Part shown: positions 48,804-57,778 of the stretch, piece after piece
How the letters are laid out: the number at the start of each line of letters is the position of its first letter
How positions within the stretch are numbered: position 1 is the stretch's first letter
Source: Mesorhizobium plurifarium
GTDB taxonomy: Bacteria; Pseudomonadota; Alphaproteobacteria; Rhizobiales; Rhizobiaceae
Length of the DNA: 64,000 nt
Assembly: GCA_000824785.1 (NCBI GenBank)
Contig: CCNB01000043.1
Span: 250,107-314,106, forward strand
Direction: 5' to 3'
Made by a program: the position numbers and the translations under genes
Notes under the pieces: generated by a model
Database searches by the model: none
What the model saw: only the letters and a program-made list of their open reading frames with translations
Told to the model about the DNA's origin: nothing

Positions 48804-50594
48804 TTGGAGCATGCCCCGCCTGCCGCCCCCGCAGTGCGCGAGACATTGGAGCGACTGCTTGCCAGCGAAACGTTCGGACGCTCCGAGCGTGCACGCCGGC
48901 TGTTACGCTATCTGGTGGAACGCGAGCAGGCCGGCGAGGCGGACAGGCTGAAAGGCGTTTCCATCGCCATGGACGTCTTCGGCAAGGACGGCGATTTCGA
49001 CGCTTCCACAGATGCCGTGGTCAGGGTCCAGGCCGGTCGACTGCGCGAACTCCTGGAGCAGTATTTCGCCAATGAAGGTGTCGCCGAGCCGGTGCGTATC
49101 GCGATCCCGCGTGGCGGCTATGTCCCTTCCTACGAGCTGAACGAGATTCGGCTGCCTGGTAACGCCAGGCCCGCCTCCGACACCGTTACGCAGCGGCCCG
49201 ACGTATCGGCCGAAGCCGCTGCGGCTGTGCCCGAGCATCTCGACAGCTCCGGGCCGGGGGAGCCTGCGGCGCTGACGGCGCCGGCGGCACCCGCGCAGTC
49301 GCTCACGCGGCAACTGCGCTTCTTCTGGGCAGCCATGGTCCTGGTCATCATCATGCTCGGCGTGCTCATCGTGCGTCAAGGCAATGCTTTGCTCGGCGGC
49401 GGCGACACGGCCTCGACCGTCGAAACGGCGGGCGTGACAGGCACCGCTGCCCAGCCGACATTCGATTCCCTGCCACTGATCTACATCGCGGTGAAAGCCG
49501 ATGGAGCGGAGGCGGCTCGCGTCGCGTCGTCGCTGCGCGCCGGCCTTGCCGGTTTCGACACCATCGATTTCATCGGGCGCGATGCGGATTCGACGCGCAA
49601 TCGGTCCGCCGATCCGATCAGTTTCGTTTTCGACATTGTTCCCGGGCCTGCTTCCGGCGACGTCGCGGTGGAATTGCAGAGCGTCGCGACCGGGCGGGTT
49701 CTCCTGTCGCGCAATCTGACACCGGCCGAAAGTGCCCCTGGCGTGGTTGAAAGCAACATCGCCAGCCTCCTCACCTCGACCGTTCCCGCTTCGGGCGCGA
49801 TCTACAGCTACATTGACCAGAGCGACATCCGGACCACTCAGATCGGATGCCTGGTGCTCGACGACCGCTATTTCCTCGACATGAGCGCCCAGACGCACGA
49901 AGTGGCGTATCGCTGCCTGGAGAAGTTGGTCAGCGAAGGTACCAAATCGTCGCTCGTCTACGCGGAACTGGCCGCGCTTCATGGGGAGGCCGTCACCGCC
50001 CACTATCCCTATCCACCGGAAGCGACGCTCGAAAAGGCCATGTCGCTTGCGCATCGCGCCGTCCAGATGGGGCCGATGAACCCCCACGCGCATCGCGCCC
50101 TCGGCTACCTCAACTCACGGCTCGGCAACGCGGACGAAGCGATCCGCTTGACGCGCAAGGCCTACGAACTCAATCCCTATGATCTCGGCATGGCCGCCGC
50201 CTATGGCTACGGGCTGATCTTCGCCGGCAAATATGACGAGGGAACGCCGATCCTGGGTCACGCGGTCGAAGCCTTCAGCGGCCATCCGACCTGGTGGGAT
50301 TATGGCCTGTTCGTCGGCGCCTTCATGCAGGGCGATATGAAGAAGGCCGCGATCGCCAGCGAATCGCTGCGCACGACGGCATCCAAGTCGCACTATCTGG
50401 CCGCGCGGCTGATCGGCGCCAAGATTTCAGGGCGCGACAAGCTGGCGGGCGAGCTTGCCAACGAGCTCACCGCCGAATTCCCGAACTTCGTCGCCGACCC
50501 GCGCGCGACATTCGTCGACCGCAAATACCCCGCCGATCTCACCGACCGGCTGGTGCAGTCCTTGCGAGCCGCCGGGATCGGCAACCCGAGCTAA
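48804..50594 (+). CDS. Membrane protein with N-terminal DNA-binding-like domain and C-terminal TPR-like helices
   Basis: A 596-residue protein. The first 110 residues resemble the winged-helix-like module found before adenylate-cyclase and TPR proteins of rhizobia (FGRSERARRLLRYLVEREQAG, VVRVQAGRLRELLEQYF, IPRGGYVPSY). A transmembrane helix follows (about 171-193), then a domain resembling a TolB-N-like fold, and TPR-like helices (HRALGYLNSRLGNADEAIRLTRKAYELNP). The start is a TTG at 48804 with GAGAGG upstream; no ATG fits. A membrane-bound, ToxR-like regulator is possible. Confidence 0.78.
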   Translation: MEHAPPAAPAVRETLERLLASETFGRSERARRLLRYLVEREQAGEADRLKGVSIAMDVFGKDGDFDASTDAVVRVQAGRLRELLEQYFANEGVAEPVRIAIPRGGYVPSYELNEIRLPGNARPASDTVTQRPDVSAEAAAAVPEHLDSSGPGEPAALTAPAAPAQSLTRQLRFFWAAMVLVIIMLGVLIVRQGNALLGGGDTASTVETAGVTGTAAQPTFDSLPLIYIAVKADGAEAARVASSLRAGLAGFDTIDFIGRDADSTRNRSADPISFVFDIVPGPASGDVAVELQSVATGRVLLSRNLTPAESAPGVVESNIASLLTSTVPASGAIYSYIDQSDIRTTQIGCLVLDDRYFLDMSAQTHEVAYRCLEKLVSEGTKSSLVYAELAALHGEAVTAHYPYPPEATLEKAMSLAHRAVQMGPMNPHAHRALGYLNSRLGNADEAIRLTRKAYELNPYDLGMAAAYGYGLIFAGKYDEGTPILGHAVEAFSGHPTWWDYGLFVGAFMQGDMKKAAIASESLRTTASKSHYLAARLIGAKISGRDKLAGELANELTAEFPNFVADPRATFVDRKYPADLTDRLVQSLRAAGIGNPS

Positions 50595-50751
50595 TCCAGC
50601 GCTGCGTCTGTGTTTGGGCCACAGGATCCCCAAGCACAAAATAAAGCCCTGTGATCCGGCAGGTATTAGGAAATGCTTGCGCCTTGAGCGCCTCACAGGC
50701 AACCAGTCGCAAAAATTTTACTGGCCATGGGTCTGGATCGGGAGCAATTCA

Positions 50752-50772
50752 GCCGCAATTTCTAATTGCGGC
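50752..50772. repeat. Short perfect hairpin upstream of a hydrolase gene
   Basis: GCCGCAATT (50752-50760) and AATTGCGGC (50764-50772) form a 9-bp stem with loop TCT, 26 bases before the hydrolase start. It may be an operator or an mRNA hairpin. Nothing else is recognisable in 50595-50797. Confidence 0.45.
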
Positions 50773-50797
50773 CTGTCTTCTTCACCGTTCCATTTTC

Positions 50798-51601
50798 ATG
50801 CTTCCATTCCCTTATGCCGTCGAGGGCGGCGCTGGTCCGAAGACGATCATCTTTCTGCACGGCTTCGGAGCCTGCTGTGAGATTTGGCGTGACGTCATGG
50901 CATCGCTGGCGGCGGAAGCGAGACTGTTGGCCTACGATCTGCCCGGCCATGGGCAGTCCCTGGAATGCGAAGGCATGGGGGGCGCCAAGCCGGCGGCGCG
51001 GGCCATCCTGGCCGATCTTGCCGCTCGCCGGTTGGGCAAGGTCCATCTCGTCGGTCACTCCATGGGCGGCGCGATCGCGACATTGATGGCGCTTGCCGAC
51101 CCCAGTCGGGTGGCCTCGCTCACTCTGTTGGCGCCCGGCGGTTTCGCCCCGGAAATCAACGCAGGCTTGCTGCGCCGCTATGCCGCCGCGACCGGCGGGA
51201 AAGATATCCGGGCCTGCCTTGCAGCCATGTCGGGCCCGCGCAGCGTGCCGCCTGACCATGTGGTCGACGCAATCTGCCGGATGCGCAAACGGCCGGGCCA
51301 GTTGCAGACCCTGATCGATATGGCGGCGGCGATGACCAAAGATGACCGGCAAGGCATCATTCCCGGGGCGCAATTGGATACGCTCCACATGCCGGTAATG
51401 GTTGTCTGGGGAGTGGAGGATCCGCTCCTGCCTGTCGTGCAGGCCGAGGCTCTGCCGCCGCATTTCCACCTGCATCATGTTCTGGACGCCGGCCATATGC
51501 TGGTCGAGGAGGCCCCGGCCCTGGTTGCCGAGATCGTGCGTCGCAACACGCGGCGGCGCGCCAGCCGGTTGCATCCACCGCTGGGCGCAGCCGCGAGCTG
51601 A
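50798..51601 (+). CDS. Alpha/beta-hydrolase
   Basis: A 267-residue alpha/beta-fold hydrolase. Oxyanion motif IFLHGFGACCEIW, nucleophile elbow VGHSMGGAIA, acid in WGVEDPLLPV and catalytic His in DAGHMLVEEAP. The substrate is unknown. The upstream open frame starts at an ATG at 50651, but the ATG at 50798 gives the normal N-terminal strand of the family. No ribosome site is clear. Confidence 0.87.
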   Translation: MLPFPYAVEGGAGPKTIIFLHGFGACCEIWRDVMASLAAEARLLAYDLPGHGQSLECEGMGGAKPAARAILADLAARRLGKVHLVGHSMGGAIATLMALADPSRVASLTLLAPGGFAPEINAGLLRRYAAATGGKDIRACLAAMSGPRSVPPDHVVDAICRMRKRPGQLQTLIDMAAAMTKDDRQGIIPGAQLDTLHMPVMVVWGVEDPLLPVVQAEALPPHFHLHHVLDAGHMLVEEAPALVAEIVRRNTRRRASRLHPPLGAAAS

Positions 51602-51723
51602 TTGCTGAGTACCCTGCCGGGATCGGCTCCCAGGACCGGCCTCGAAAGCATCCGTAACGCGCTTCATGCTGACCGCGCGGCCGCGCGGCTCGTCGTCGGC
51701 AGTGCATTTTGCCGGCGACTGTG

Positions 51724-51738
51724 TTAACTCGCTGTTAA
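51724..51738. promoter_or_regulatory. Candidate CtrA-binding box
   Basis: TTAACTCGCTGTTAA is an exact TTAA-N7-TTAA match, the full CtrA consensus of alphaproteobacteria. It lies 22-36 bases upstream of the next gene's start, where a promoter would be. CtrA itself is encoded at the right end of this window. Confidence 0.55.
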
Positions 51739-51759
51739 CCAACAACGAGGCAGCCGCCC

Positions 51760-52377
51760 ATGAAGGATGCAGGCGACAAAATCACCCCGATAGAGCCGTC
51801 GCGAAAGCTCTCGGACGCCATACGCGAGGTCAAGAACGCGTTCGCAGACCGCGATGACGTGGTCGTCGACATGCGCGAGGCGCACCGCATGCGGCTCGAT
51901 CTGTTGGCGACCGAGCTTGCACCCGTCTTTGCCGATGTCCCGGCCGACATGGACAGCTTCGACTTCGCCGTCTCGTCGGGCCTGCAGCCGCGGCTATGGA
52001 TCGACGCGGTGAGCCACGTCGCCATGGGGCGCGACCGCCGCACCTACCGCTTCCTCAAGGATACGCGCGTCGGCCGTGTGGTGCTGACCGAGACGACTGA
52101 CATGAAAGCCGTCGCCGATGCGGTGACGCGCTACGTGGCCGAACGGGTCGTCGAGCGGCAGCACATGATGGAGGGCGGCCTGGAGAGCGCCGTTCCCGGC
52201 CTGCATCGTCCCGTGGTGCGGGAAGCGGAGCCGCCCATGCTATCTGAAAATCGCCTCAATGGCTGGACGACCTTCTTCGCCGGCCTCGGCCTGATCACCG
52301 CCGGCGCCCTTGTCGGCCTGGCGGTCTCGCTGGCGATGTTCTGGGATCGCATCGTGCACATGAAGATCAGCTTCTGA
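51760..52377 (+). CDS. Conserved hypothetical protein with C-terminal membrane helix
   Basis: A 205-residue protein. The N-terminal 150 residues are soluble and charged (RKLSDAIREVKNAFADRDDVVVDMREAHRMRLDLLATEL). The last 35 residues contain one transmembrane segment (about 178-196), so it is probably a tail-anchored or single-pass protein facing the cytoplasm. I do not recognise the family. The CtrA-type box in front suggests cell-cycle-timed expression. Its 3' end overlaps the convergent phosphoesterase gene by 11 bases. Confidence 0.78.
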   Translation: MKDAGDKITPIEPSRKLSDAIREVKNAFADRDDVVVDMREAHRMRLDLLATELAPVFADVPADMDSFDFAVSSGLQPRLWIDAVSHVAMGRDRRTYRFLKDTRVGRVVLTETTDMKAVADAVTRYVAERVVERQHMMEGGLESAVPGLHRPVVREAEPPMLSENRLNGWTTFFAGLGLITAGALVGLAVSLAMFWDRIVHMKISF

Positions 52378-53302
52378 CGAGTTCGCGGTCCTTCACGGCC
52401 GGCATGTCGAGATCCGTCGTTTGAAGGTCCGAAGGCGGCAGCGCCGGTCCGGTCAGGCCGCGCCGCGTCAAGCGCACGCGCCAGGCACCCTTTTCGCCAT
52501 CGATCTCGAACAGATTGTACTGAGCGGCCGGATGCTTGCCGCCCGGCGCCTGCCCTGCGGCGGCAACCCCGACTACGGGCACCTTCGCGCCACGTGCGCC
52601 GATGCTAAACAAGGACGGCAGATGCGAATGACCGTGCAGGACGAGCTCCGCGCCATGCCGGCGAATGACCTTGTGAAAACGGGCGATGCCGAACAGCCGC
52701 TTATGCTGCTGGACGGCGCCGCGCACTGGCGGATGGTGGATCATGATGGCGCGAAACAGCCCTTGCTTCGCCGCGTCGTCGAGAACCTTGCCGAGCCGCT
52801 CGGCCTGCCCTTCCATGAAGAAGCCGTTGGCCATGAAGGGTGCTGTGGCGCGCGCCGTGGTGACGCCGATCAGCGCGACATTGCCGCGCACGCGCAGATA
52901 CGGAAAGGAATTGCGGTCGACCGGAGTGTTGACGCCGTCGCCCGTCATCCAGGGAGCCCACGCCCGGCAGACCTTGTCGAAGGCGCCCGGCACATAGGCG
53001 TCGTGATTGCCTGGCACCACGGAAACATCCTGCGGCGATCCAAGCGTCTCCAGCCAGTGCTTCGCCATCTCGATCTCGCCGTCGAGCGCCAGGTTGACGA
53101 GGTCTCCGGTGACGGCGAGATGGTCCGGCGCATTCGCCTTGATGTCGGCGACGATGGTGTCGATGACGGCGTCATGCATATGGCGGCGGCGGTTGCGCTG
53201 CCAGTTGACATAGCCAAGCACGCGCTTGGACGCGAGATCGCGATAGGTTACATCGGGCAACGGTCCCAGATGAGCGTCGGAAATATGCGCGAGCCTGAAC
53301 AT
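52367..53302 (-). CDS. Calcineurin-like metallophosphoesterase
   Basis: A 311-residue metallophosphoesterase with all the di-metal motifs: HISDAHLG, AVTGDLVN, VPGNHD, IHHPPV and LHGHSHLP. It resembles CpdA/Icc cyclic-nucleotide phosphodiesterases and related phosphohydrolases. The substrate is not readable. It is convergent with the hypothetical gene and divergent from the Nudix gene (68-base gap). Confidence 0.9.
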   Translation of the reverse strand: MFRLAHISDAHLGPLPDVTYRDLASKRVLGYVNWQRNRRRHMHDAVIDTIVADIKANAPDHLAVTGDLVNLALDGEIEMAKHWLETLGSPQDVSVVPGNHDAYVPGAFDKVCRAWAPWMTGDGVNTPVDRNSFPYLRVRGNVALIGVTTARATAPFMANGFFMEGQAERLGKVLDDAAKQGLFRAIMIHHPPVRGAVQQHKRLFGIARFHKVIRRHGAELVLHGHSHLPSLFSIGARGAKVPVVGVAAAGQAPGGKHPAAQYNLFEIDGEKGAWRVRLTRRGLTGPALPPSDLQTTDLDMPAVKDRELVRS

Positions 53303-53370
53303 GGTCTCTTCTTAAGCGACGCTGGCGAGGCTTTCCACTCACCCTTTGCTGTTCGCCCAGGGATCGTTCG

Positions 53371-53874
53371 ATGACCGGCACAAGCGATCCGGAAGAGGTG
53401 TTCCGCCAGACAGGCTGGCCAGGCCTGCGGGCGAGGCTCTTTCATTTTTATTTCGTGCTGCGCCGCCCGATGACGCTTGGCGTGCGCGGCCTGGTTTATG
53501 ACCGCGCTTCCAATGCCGTTTTCCTGATCCGCCACACCTATGTTCCGGGCTGGCAGCTACCTGGCGGCGGCGTCGAGATCGGCGAGACGCTCGAGGAAGC
53601 GCTGGCGCGCGAGCTGGCCGAGGAAGGCAACATCGTCCTGACGGCCCCGCCTGTGCTGAAGTCGATGCATTTCAACCGCCGCTCCAGCAAGCGCGATCAT
53701 GTCGGCCTTTATCTGATCGAAGCCTTCAGCCAGACCGCGCCGAAACGGCCGGACCATGAGATCGCCGAAGCAGGTTTCTTTCCGATCGACCGTTTGCCGG
53801 AGGGCACGACGCCGGCGACGCTGCGGCGGATCGGAGAGATTTTTGGCAGCGAGCGTATCTCAGCCTACTGGTGA
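53371..53874 (+). CDS. Nudix hydrolase
   Basis: A 167-residue protein with a near-perfect Nudix box beginning GGGVEIGETLEEALARELAEE (G-x5-E-x7-RE-x2-EE-x-G). The N-terminal extension includes the conserved VRGLVYD strand. It hydrolyses a nucleoside diphosphate linked to another moiety; the exact substrate is unknown. Its stop is adjacent to the convergent reductase gene's stop. Confidence 0.88.
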   Translation: MTGTSDPEEVFRQTGWPGLRARLFHFYFVLRRPMTLGVRGLVYDRASNAVFLIRHTYVPGWQLPGGGVEIGETLEEALARELAEEGNIVLTAPPVLKSMHFNRRSSKRDHVGLYLIEAFSQTAPKRPDHEIAEAGFFPIDRLPEGTTPATLRRIGEIFGSERISAYW

Positions 53875-54861
53875 TCACGCCGCCTTCCTGAACCTGTTGC
53901 GATCATGCGCCGCCGCATAGTCGAGCTCAGGCCCCACCGGAATGATCCCCGTCGGGTTGATCGACTTGTGGCTGCCGTAATAATGCGCCTTGATGTGATG
54001 CAGGTTGACCGTCCCCGAGACGCCGGGCACCTGGTAGAGATCGCGCAGATAGTTCGACAGGTTCGGGTAGTCGGCGATGCGGCGCAGATTGCATTTGAAG
54101 TGACCGACATAGACCGGATCGAAACGCACCAGCGTCGTGAACAGCCGCCAGTCCGCTTCGGTAATGTGTTCGCCAGCCAGATAGCGCTGCTTCGAAAGCC
54201 GCTCCTCGATCGTATCGAGCGCCGCGAACAATTCGCCGAACGCTTCCGCATAGGCTGTCTGCGTGGTGGCGAAGCCGGCGCGATAGACGCCGTTGTTGAT
54301 CGCCGGATAGACCAGCGCATTGAGCCTGTCGATCTCCGCGCGCTGCGCCGCCGGGTAGAAGTCGAGGCCCGCATCGCCCCATTCGTCGAAGGCCGAATTG
54401 AGCATGCGGATGATCTCGGAGGACTCGTTGTTGACGATCGTCTTTTCCTGCTTGTCCCACAGAACCGGCACCGTCACGCGGCCTGAATAGGCGGGATCGG
54501 CCTTGGCGTAGATCTGGTGCAGGAAATCGAGGCCGTAGAGCGTGTCGCCCGTGGCGCCGTCCTCGGTTTTGAAGGTCCAGCCGTTTTCGCCCATGAAATG
54601 GTGCACCACGGAGACGGAGATGATGCCCTCCAGCTTCTTCAGGGCGCGGAAGATCAGCGTACGGTGTGCCCAGGGGCAGGCGAGCGACACATAGAGATGA
54701 TAGCGGCCGGGTTCGGCCTTGAAGCCGCGCGTGCGGCCTTCCGCCGGCGCGCCGTCGCGCGTGATCCAGTCCCGCCATTGCGACTCCGTCCGCACGAACC
54801 GCCCACCGCTGTCGGTGTCGAACGGGCGGTCCTGCCATTTGCCTTCGATCAGCAATCCCAT
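53875..54861 (-). CDS. Glutathionyl-hydroquinone reductase
   Basis: A 328-residue Xi-class glutathione transferase (YqjG/Ecm4/PcpF type). The catalytic Cys lies in LACPWAHRTLIF. Other family stretches are SVVHHFMGENGWTF, VPVLWDKQEKTIVNNESSEIIRML and HYYGSHKSINPTGIIPVGP. It reduces glutathionyl-hydroquinones back to hydroquinones using glutathione. Length is normal. The region between its start and 55154 shows nothing that I can assign apart from presumed divergent promoters. Confidence 0.94.
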   Translation of the reverse strand: MGLLIEGKWQDRPFDTDSGGRFVRTESQWRDWITRDGAPAEGRTRGFKAEPGRYHLYVSLACPWAHRTLIFRALKKLEGIISVSVVHHFMGENGWTFKTEDGATGDTLYGLDFLHQIYAKADPAYSGRVTVPVLWDKQEKTIVNNESSEIIRMLNSAFDEWGDAGLDFYPAAQRAEIDRLNALVYPAINNGVYRAGFATTQTAYAEAFGELFAALDTIEERLSKQRYLAGEHITEADWRLFTTLVRFDPVYVGHFKCNLRRIADYPNLSNYLRDLYQVPGVSGTVNLHHIKAHYYGSHKSINPTGIIPVGPELDYAAAHDRNRFRKAA

Positions 54862-55154
54862 GCGAAAAATCTCCCTGTGGCTTTAGAGATATCTAGACCG
54901 ATAAGCGGACTGGCGAAGCCTTCGGGCACTGAACAGTTCGTCAAACGACGAACCAGTTCATCGGCTGGAACAAAGAAAGACAAAAGGCATCGATTGCGGC
55001 GACACAAAATTGGTGCTAGCGGAGGCGCCCATGTTCGACTTTGCCTCGATCCGGTTCGACCGACGACGAAAGGGCGCCCGCGCTTAAGAAGCGCTGACTG
55101 GCGAACGCTGCCGCTTTGCAGCAGACCTTCCTCGTATACCGGAACGCAAAGACC

Positions 55155-55760
55155 ATGAGCCTTGCCGACGTGAAATACCTGCCGGAAACCCCGGCGCATG
55201 ATGCCGAAATCGAAGCCATCAACGACGAGGCCTTCGGCCCCGGTCGTTTCGTGCTTGCCGCCTACAAGATCCGCGAGGCCGGCGGGCACGACCGCTCGAT
55301 GTCCTTTGTCGCCGTCAAGGACGACACGGTGATCGCTTCGGTGCGCATGACGCGCGTCGCCGCGGGCGCCGGTCGCGCCATGATGCTCGGCCCGCTTGCG
55401 GTGCGCCCCGCCTTCAAGAATCTCGGCATCGGCCGCAAGCTGGTCGCGATTGCGCTGGAGGCTGCCAGGAAGGCCGGTGCGCCTGCCGTCATCCTGGTCG
55501 GCGACGAACCCTATTACGGACCGCTCGGCTTCAAGCGTTTCCCGCGCGGGCAGATAACCATGCCGCGCCCGGTCGATCTCGACCGGCTGCTGCATCACGA
55601 GATCAAGCCGGGCGCCGTCGCCCGCTTTGCCGGCGATGTCTGTCACGCCAGCACCGCAAGGGTTGCGGAATTTGCCCCGGCCGTGGCGCGTTCGGCCGCC
55701 AGTGCGCAGCCGTCGATCGACCCGTCTATTGCGGTTGCGCCGCCTTTGCGCGCTTCGTAG
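55155..55760 (+). CDS. GNAT-family N-acetyltransferase
   Basis: A 201-residue acetyltransferase of the YhbS-like kind. Acetyl-CoA loop LAVRPAFKNLGIGRKLVAIAL, and GDEPYYGPLGFKRFP typical of the subgroup. The C-terminal 35 residues are Ala/Ser-rich and look unstructured. The acceptor is unknown. The ATG at 55155 is preferred over an upstream TTG. It precedes an SDR/racemase pair by 27 bases and may share their operon. Confidence 0.88.
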   Translation: MSLADVKYLPETPAHDAEIEAINDEAFGPGRFVLAAYKIREAGGHDRSMSFVAVKDDTVIASVRMTRVAAGAGRAMMLGPLAVRPAFKNLGIGRKLVAIALEAARKAGAPAVILVGDEPYYGPLGFKRFPRGQITMPRPVDLDRLLHHEIKPGAVARFAGDVCHASTARVAEFAPAVARSAASAQPSIDPSIAVAPPLRAS

Positions 55761-55787
55761 CATAATCCGGAATCCTGGGAGGCTTGC

Positions 55788-56549
55788 ATGAACCCGAACG
55801 GCCAGATCGCGATCGTCACCGGCGGGGGATCCGGCCTTGGCGAGGCGACGGCGCGCGCGCTTGCCGCCAAGGGCGCCCGCGTCGCCATCCTCGATGTCGG
55901 CATCGAGCGCGCCGCGAAGGTCGCGGCCGACATCGGCGGCATTGCCGTCCAATGCGATGTCTCTAGCGGCGACAGCGCGACGGCCGCGATCGCTGAAGCG
56001 GCTGAAAAGCTTGGGCCGCCGCGCATCCTGGTCAATTGCGCCGGCATCGCCATCGGCGTGAAGACGATCGGCAAGGACGGACCGCATCCGCTCGACCAGT
56101 ACCGCAAGGTGATCGAGATCAACCTGATCGGCACCTTCAACATGATCCGCCTCGTCGCCGACCGGACGGCGAAACTCGATCCGCTCGCCGGCGGCGAGCG
56201 CGGCGTCATCGTCAACACCGCCTCCGTCGCCGCCTATGACGGCCAGATCGGCCAGGCCGCCTACGCGGCCTCCAAGGGCGGCGTCGTCGGCATGACGCTG
56301 CCTGTGGCGCGCGACCTGGCGCGCTCCGGCATCCGCGTCTGCACCATTGCGCCCGGCATTTTCAAGACGCCGATGATGGCCGGCATGCCGCAGGAGGTGC
56401 AGGATACGCTCGGCGCCTCCGTCCCCTTCCCGCCCCGGCTCGGCGAGCCGTCGGAATATGCCGCACTTGCTCTCCATATCGTCGAGAACCAGATGCTGAA
56501 CGGCGAGACCATCCGCCTCGACGGCGCCATCCGCATGGCGCCGAAATAA
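55788..56549 (+). CDS. HSD10-like SDR (3-hydroxyacyl-CoA dehydrogenase type 2 family)
   Basis: A 253-residue SDR. VTGGGSGLGEATARAL, Asp at ILDVGIE (NAD preference), NTASVAAYDGQIGQ and YAASK, plus the HSD10-like tail (VPFPPRLGEPSEYAALALHIVENQMLNGE). It should oxidise short or branched 3-hydroxyacyl-CoAs. GGGAGG precedes the start. Five bases separate it from the racemase gene, forming an acyl-CoA catabolic unit. Confidence 0.92.
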   Translation: MNPNGQIAIVTGGGSGLGEATARALAAKGARVAILDVGIERAAKVAADIGGIAVQCDVSSGDSATAAIAEAAEKLGPPRILVNCAGIAIGVKTIGKDGPHPLDQYRKVIEINLIGTFNMIRLVADRTAKLDPLAGGERGVIVNTASVAAYDGQIGQAAYAASKGGVVGMTLPVARDLARSGIRVCTIAPGIFKTPMMAGMPQEVQDTLGASVPFPPRLGEPSEYAALALHIVENQMLNGETIRLDGAIRMAPK

Positions 56550-56554
56550 ACGGG

Positions 56555-57742
56555 ATGACTGGCTCGCCGACAGGCGCCGCTGCCTCTACCGAAAAGACCG
56601 GCCCGCTCGCCGGCCTGAAAGTGATCGAGATGGCCGGGCTGGGCCCGGTGCCGCTTGCCGCGCTGATGCTGTCCGAGATGGGCGCCGGGGTCCTGCGCAT
56701 CGAACGCGCCGACTCCGGCCAGCCGTTGCTGAGCCTGCCGGAAGAATACGATCTCGACCGCCACGGCCGTTCCATCCTCAAGCTCGACCGGAAGGACCCG
56801 ACGGGCGCGGAACTGCTGCTGCGCCTTGCGGCAAAGGCCGACATCCTCGTCGAAGGTTTCCGCCCCGGCGTCATGGAACGGCTCGGCCTCGGTCCCGATG
56901 TCGTTCTCCAGCGCAATCCGGCGCTGATCTATGGTCGCCTGACCGGTTTCGGCCAGGACGGACCGCTGTCCGCGCGAGCCGGGCACGACATCACCTATCT
57001 CGCCTATGCGGGTCTCTTGCATGCTCTCGGCAGGCAGGACGCGCCGCCGGTGCCGCCGCTCAACCTGGTCGCCGATCAAGGCGGCGGCGCCATGATGCTG
57101 ATCGCAGGCGTGCTCGCCGCCCTTTTCCAGCGTTCCCTGACCGGCAAGGGCCAGGTGATCGATGCCTCGATGATCGAGGGAGCCTCGATGCTCGCAGCGC
57201 CCATCCACGCCTATATGGCCGCGGGCCTTTGGAGCGACAGGCGCGGCGAGAACCTGCTCGATTCCGGTGCGCCGTTCTACGATACCTATGAGACCGCCGA
57301 CGCAAGGCACATTGCCGTCGGCTGCCTCGAACCGCGCTTCTTCGCCGAATTCGCCAGGCTGCTGCCGCTCGACAGTCGTTTTGTCGGCAGCCAGTACGAC
57401 AAGTCGTCATGGCCCGCGATGCGCGCCGCCATTGCCGGTCGTGTCAGGGAAAGAACACGCGACGAATGGGCCACGCTGTTCGCCGCGACCGACGCGTGCG
57501 TCGCGCCCGTGCTGTCTCTGGTCGAAGCCAGGGATCACCCGCACAATCGCGCCAGGGAGAGCTTCGTGAAATCGGGCGGGCTCGATCGCCCGGCGCCGGC
57601 GCCGCGTTTCTCGCAAAATCCGCAGACGCTTGCCGCCGCGCCGGCCGCCGGCGATCGCCAGCCCGTGGGCATATTGACCCGTTTCGGTTTGAGCGAGGAG
57701 GAAATCGGAGCCCTTGCAAAGGCGGGTGTAGTCGGCCGATAA
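56555..57742 (+). CDS. CaiB/BaiF family protein, alpha-methylacyl-CoA racemase-like
   Basis: A 395-residue class-III CoA-transferase-fold protein. AMACR-type features are PLAGLKVIEMAGLGPVPLAA, the His in RAGHDITYLAYAGLL and the Asp in QVIDASMIEGA. It would racemise 2-methylacyl-CoA esters so that beta-oxidation can proceed, fitting the HSD10-like neighbour. A plain CoA-transferase role is possible but less likely. Confidence 0.9.
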   Translation: MTGSPTGAAASTEKTGPLAGLKVIEMAGLGPVPLAALMLSEMGAGVLRIERADSGQPLLSLPEEYDLDRHGRSILKLDRKDPTGAELLLRLAAKADILVEGFRPGVMERLGLGPDVVLQRNPALIYGRLTGFGQDGPLSARAGHDITYLAYAGLLHALGRQDAPPVPPLNLVADQGGGAMMLIAGVLAALFQRSLTGKGQVIDASMIEGASMLAAPIHAYMAAGLWSDRRGENLLDSGAPFYDTYETADARHIAVGCLEPRFFAEFARLLPLDSRFVGSQYDKSSWPAMRAAIAGRVRERTRDEWATLFAATDACVAPVLSLVEARDHPHNRARESFVKSGGLDRPAPAPRFSQNPQTLAAAPAAGDRQPVGILTRFGLSEEEIGALAKAGVVGR

Positions 57743-57778
57743 CCGGAGAATGAAAATCAACTTATCTCGGGTGAGCTT

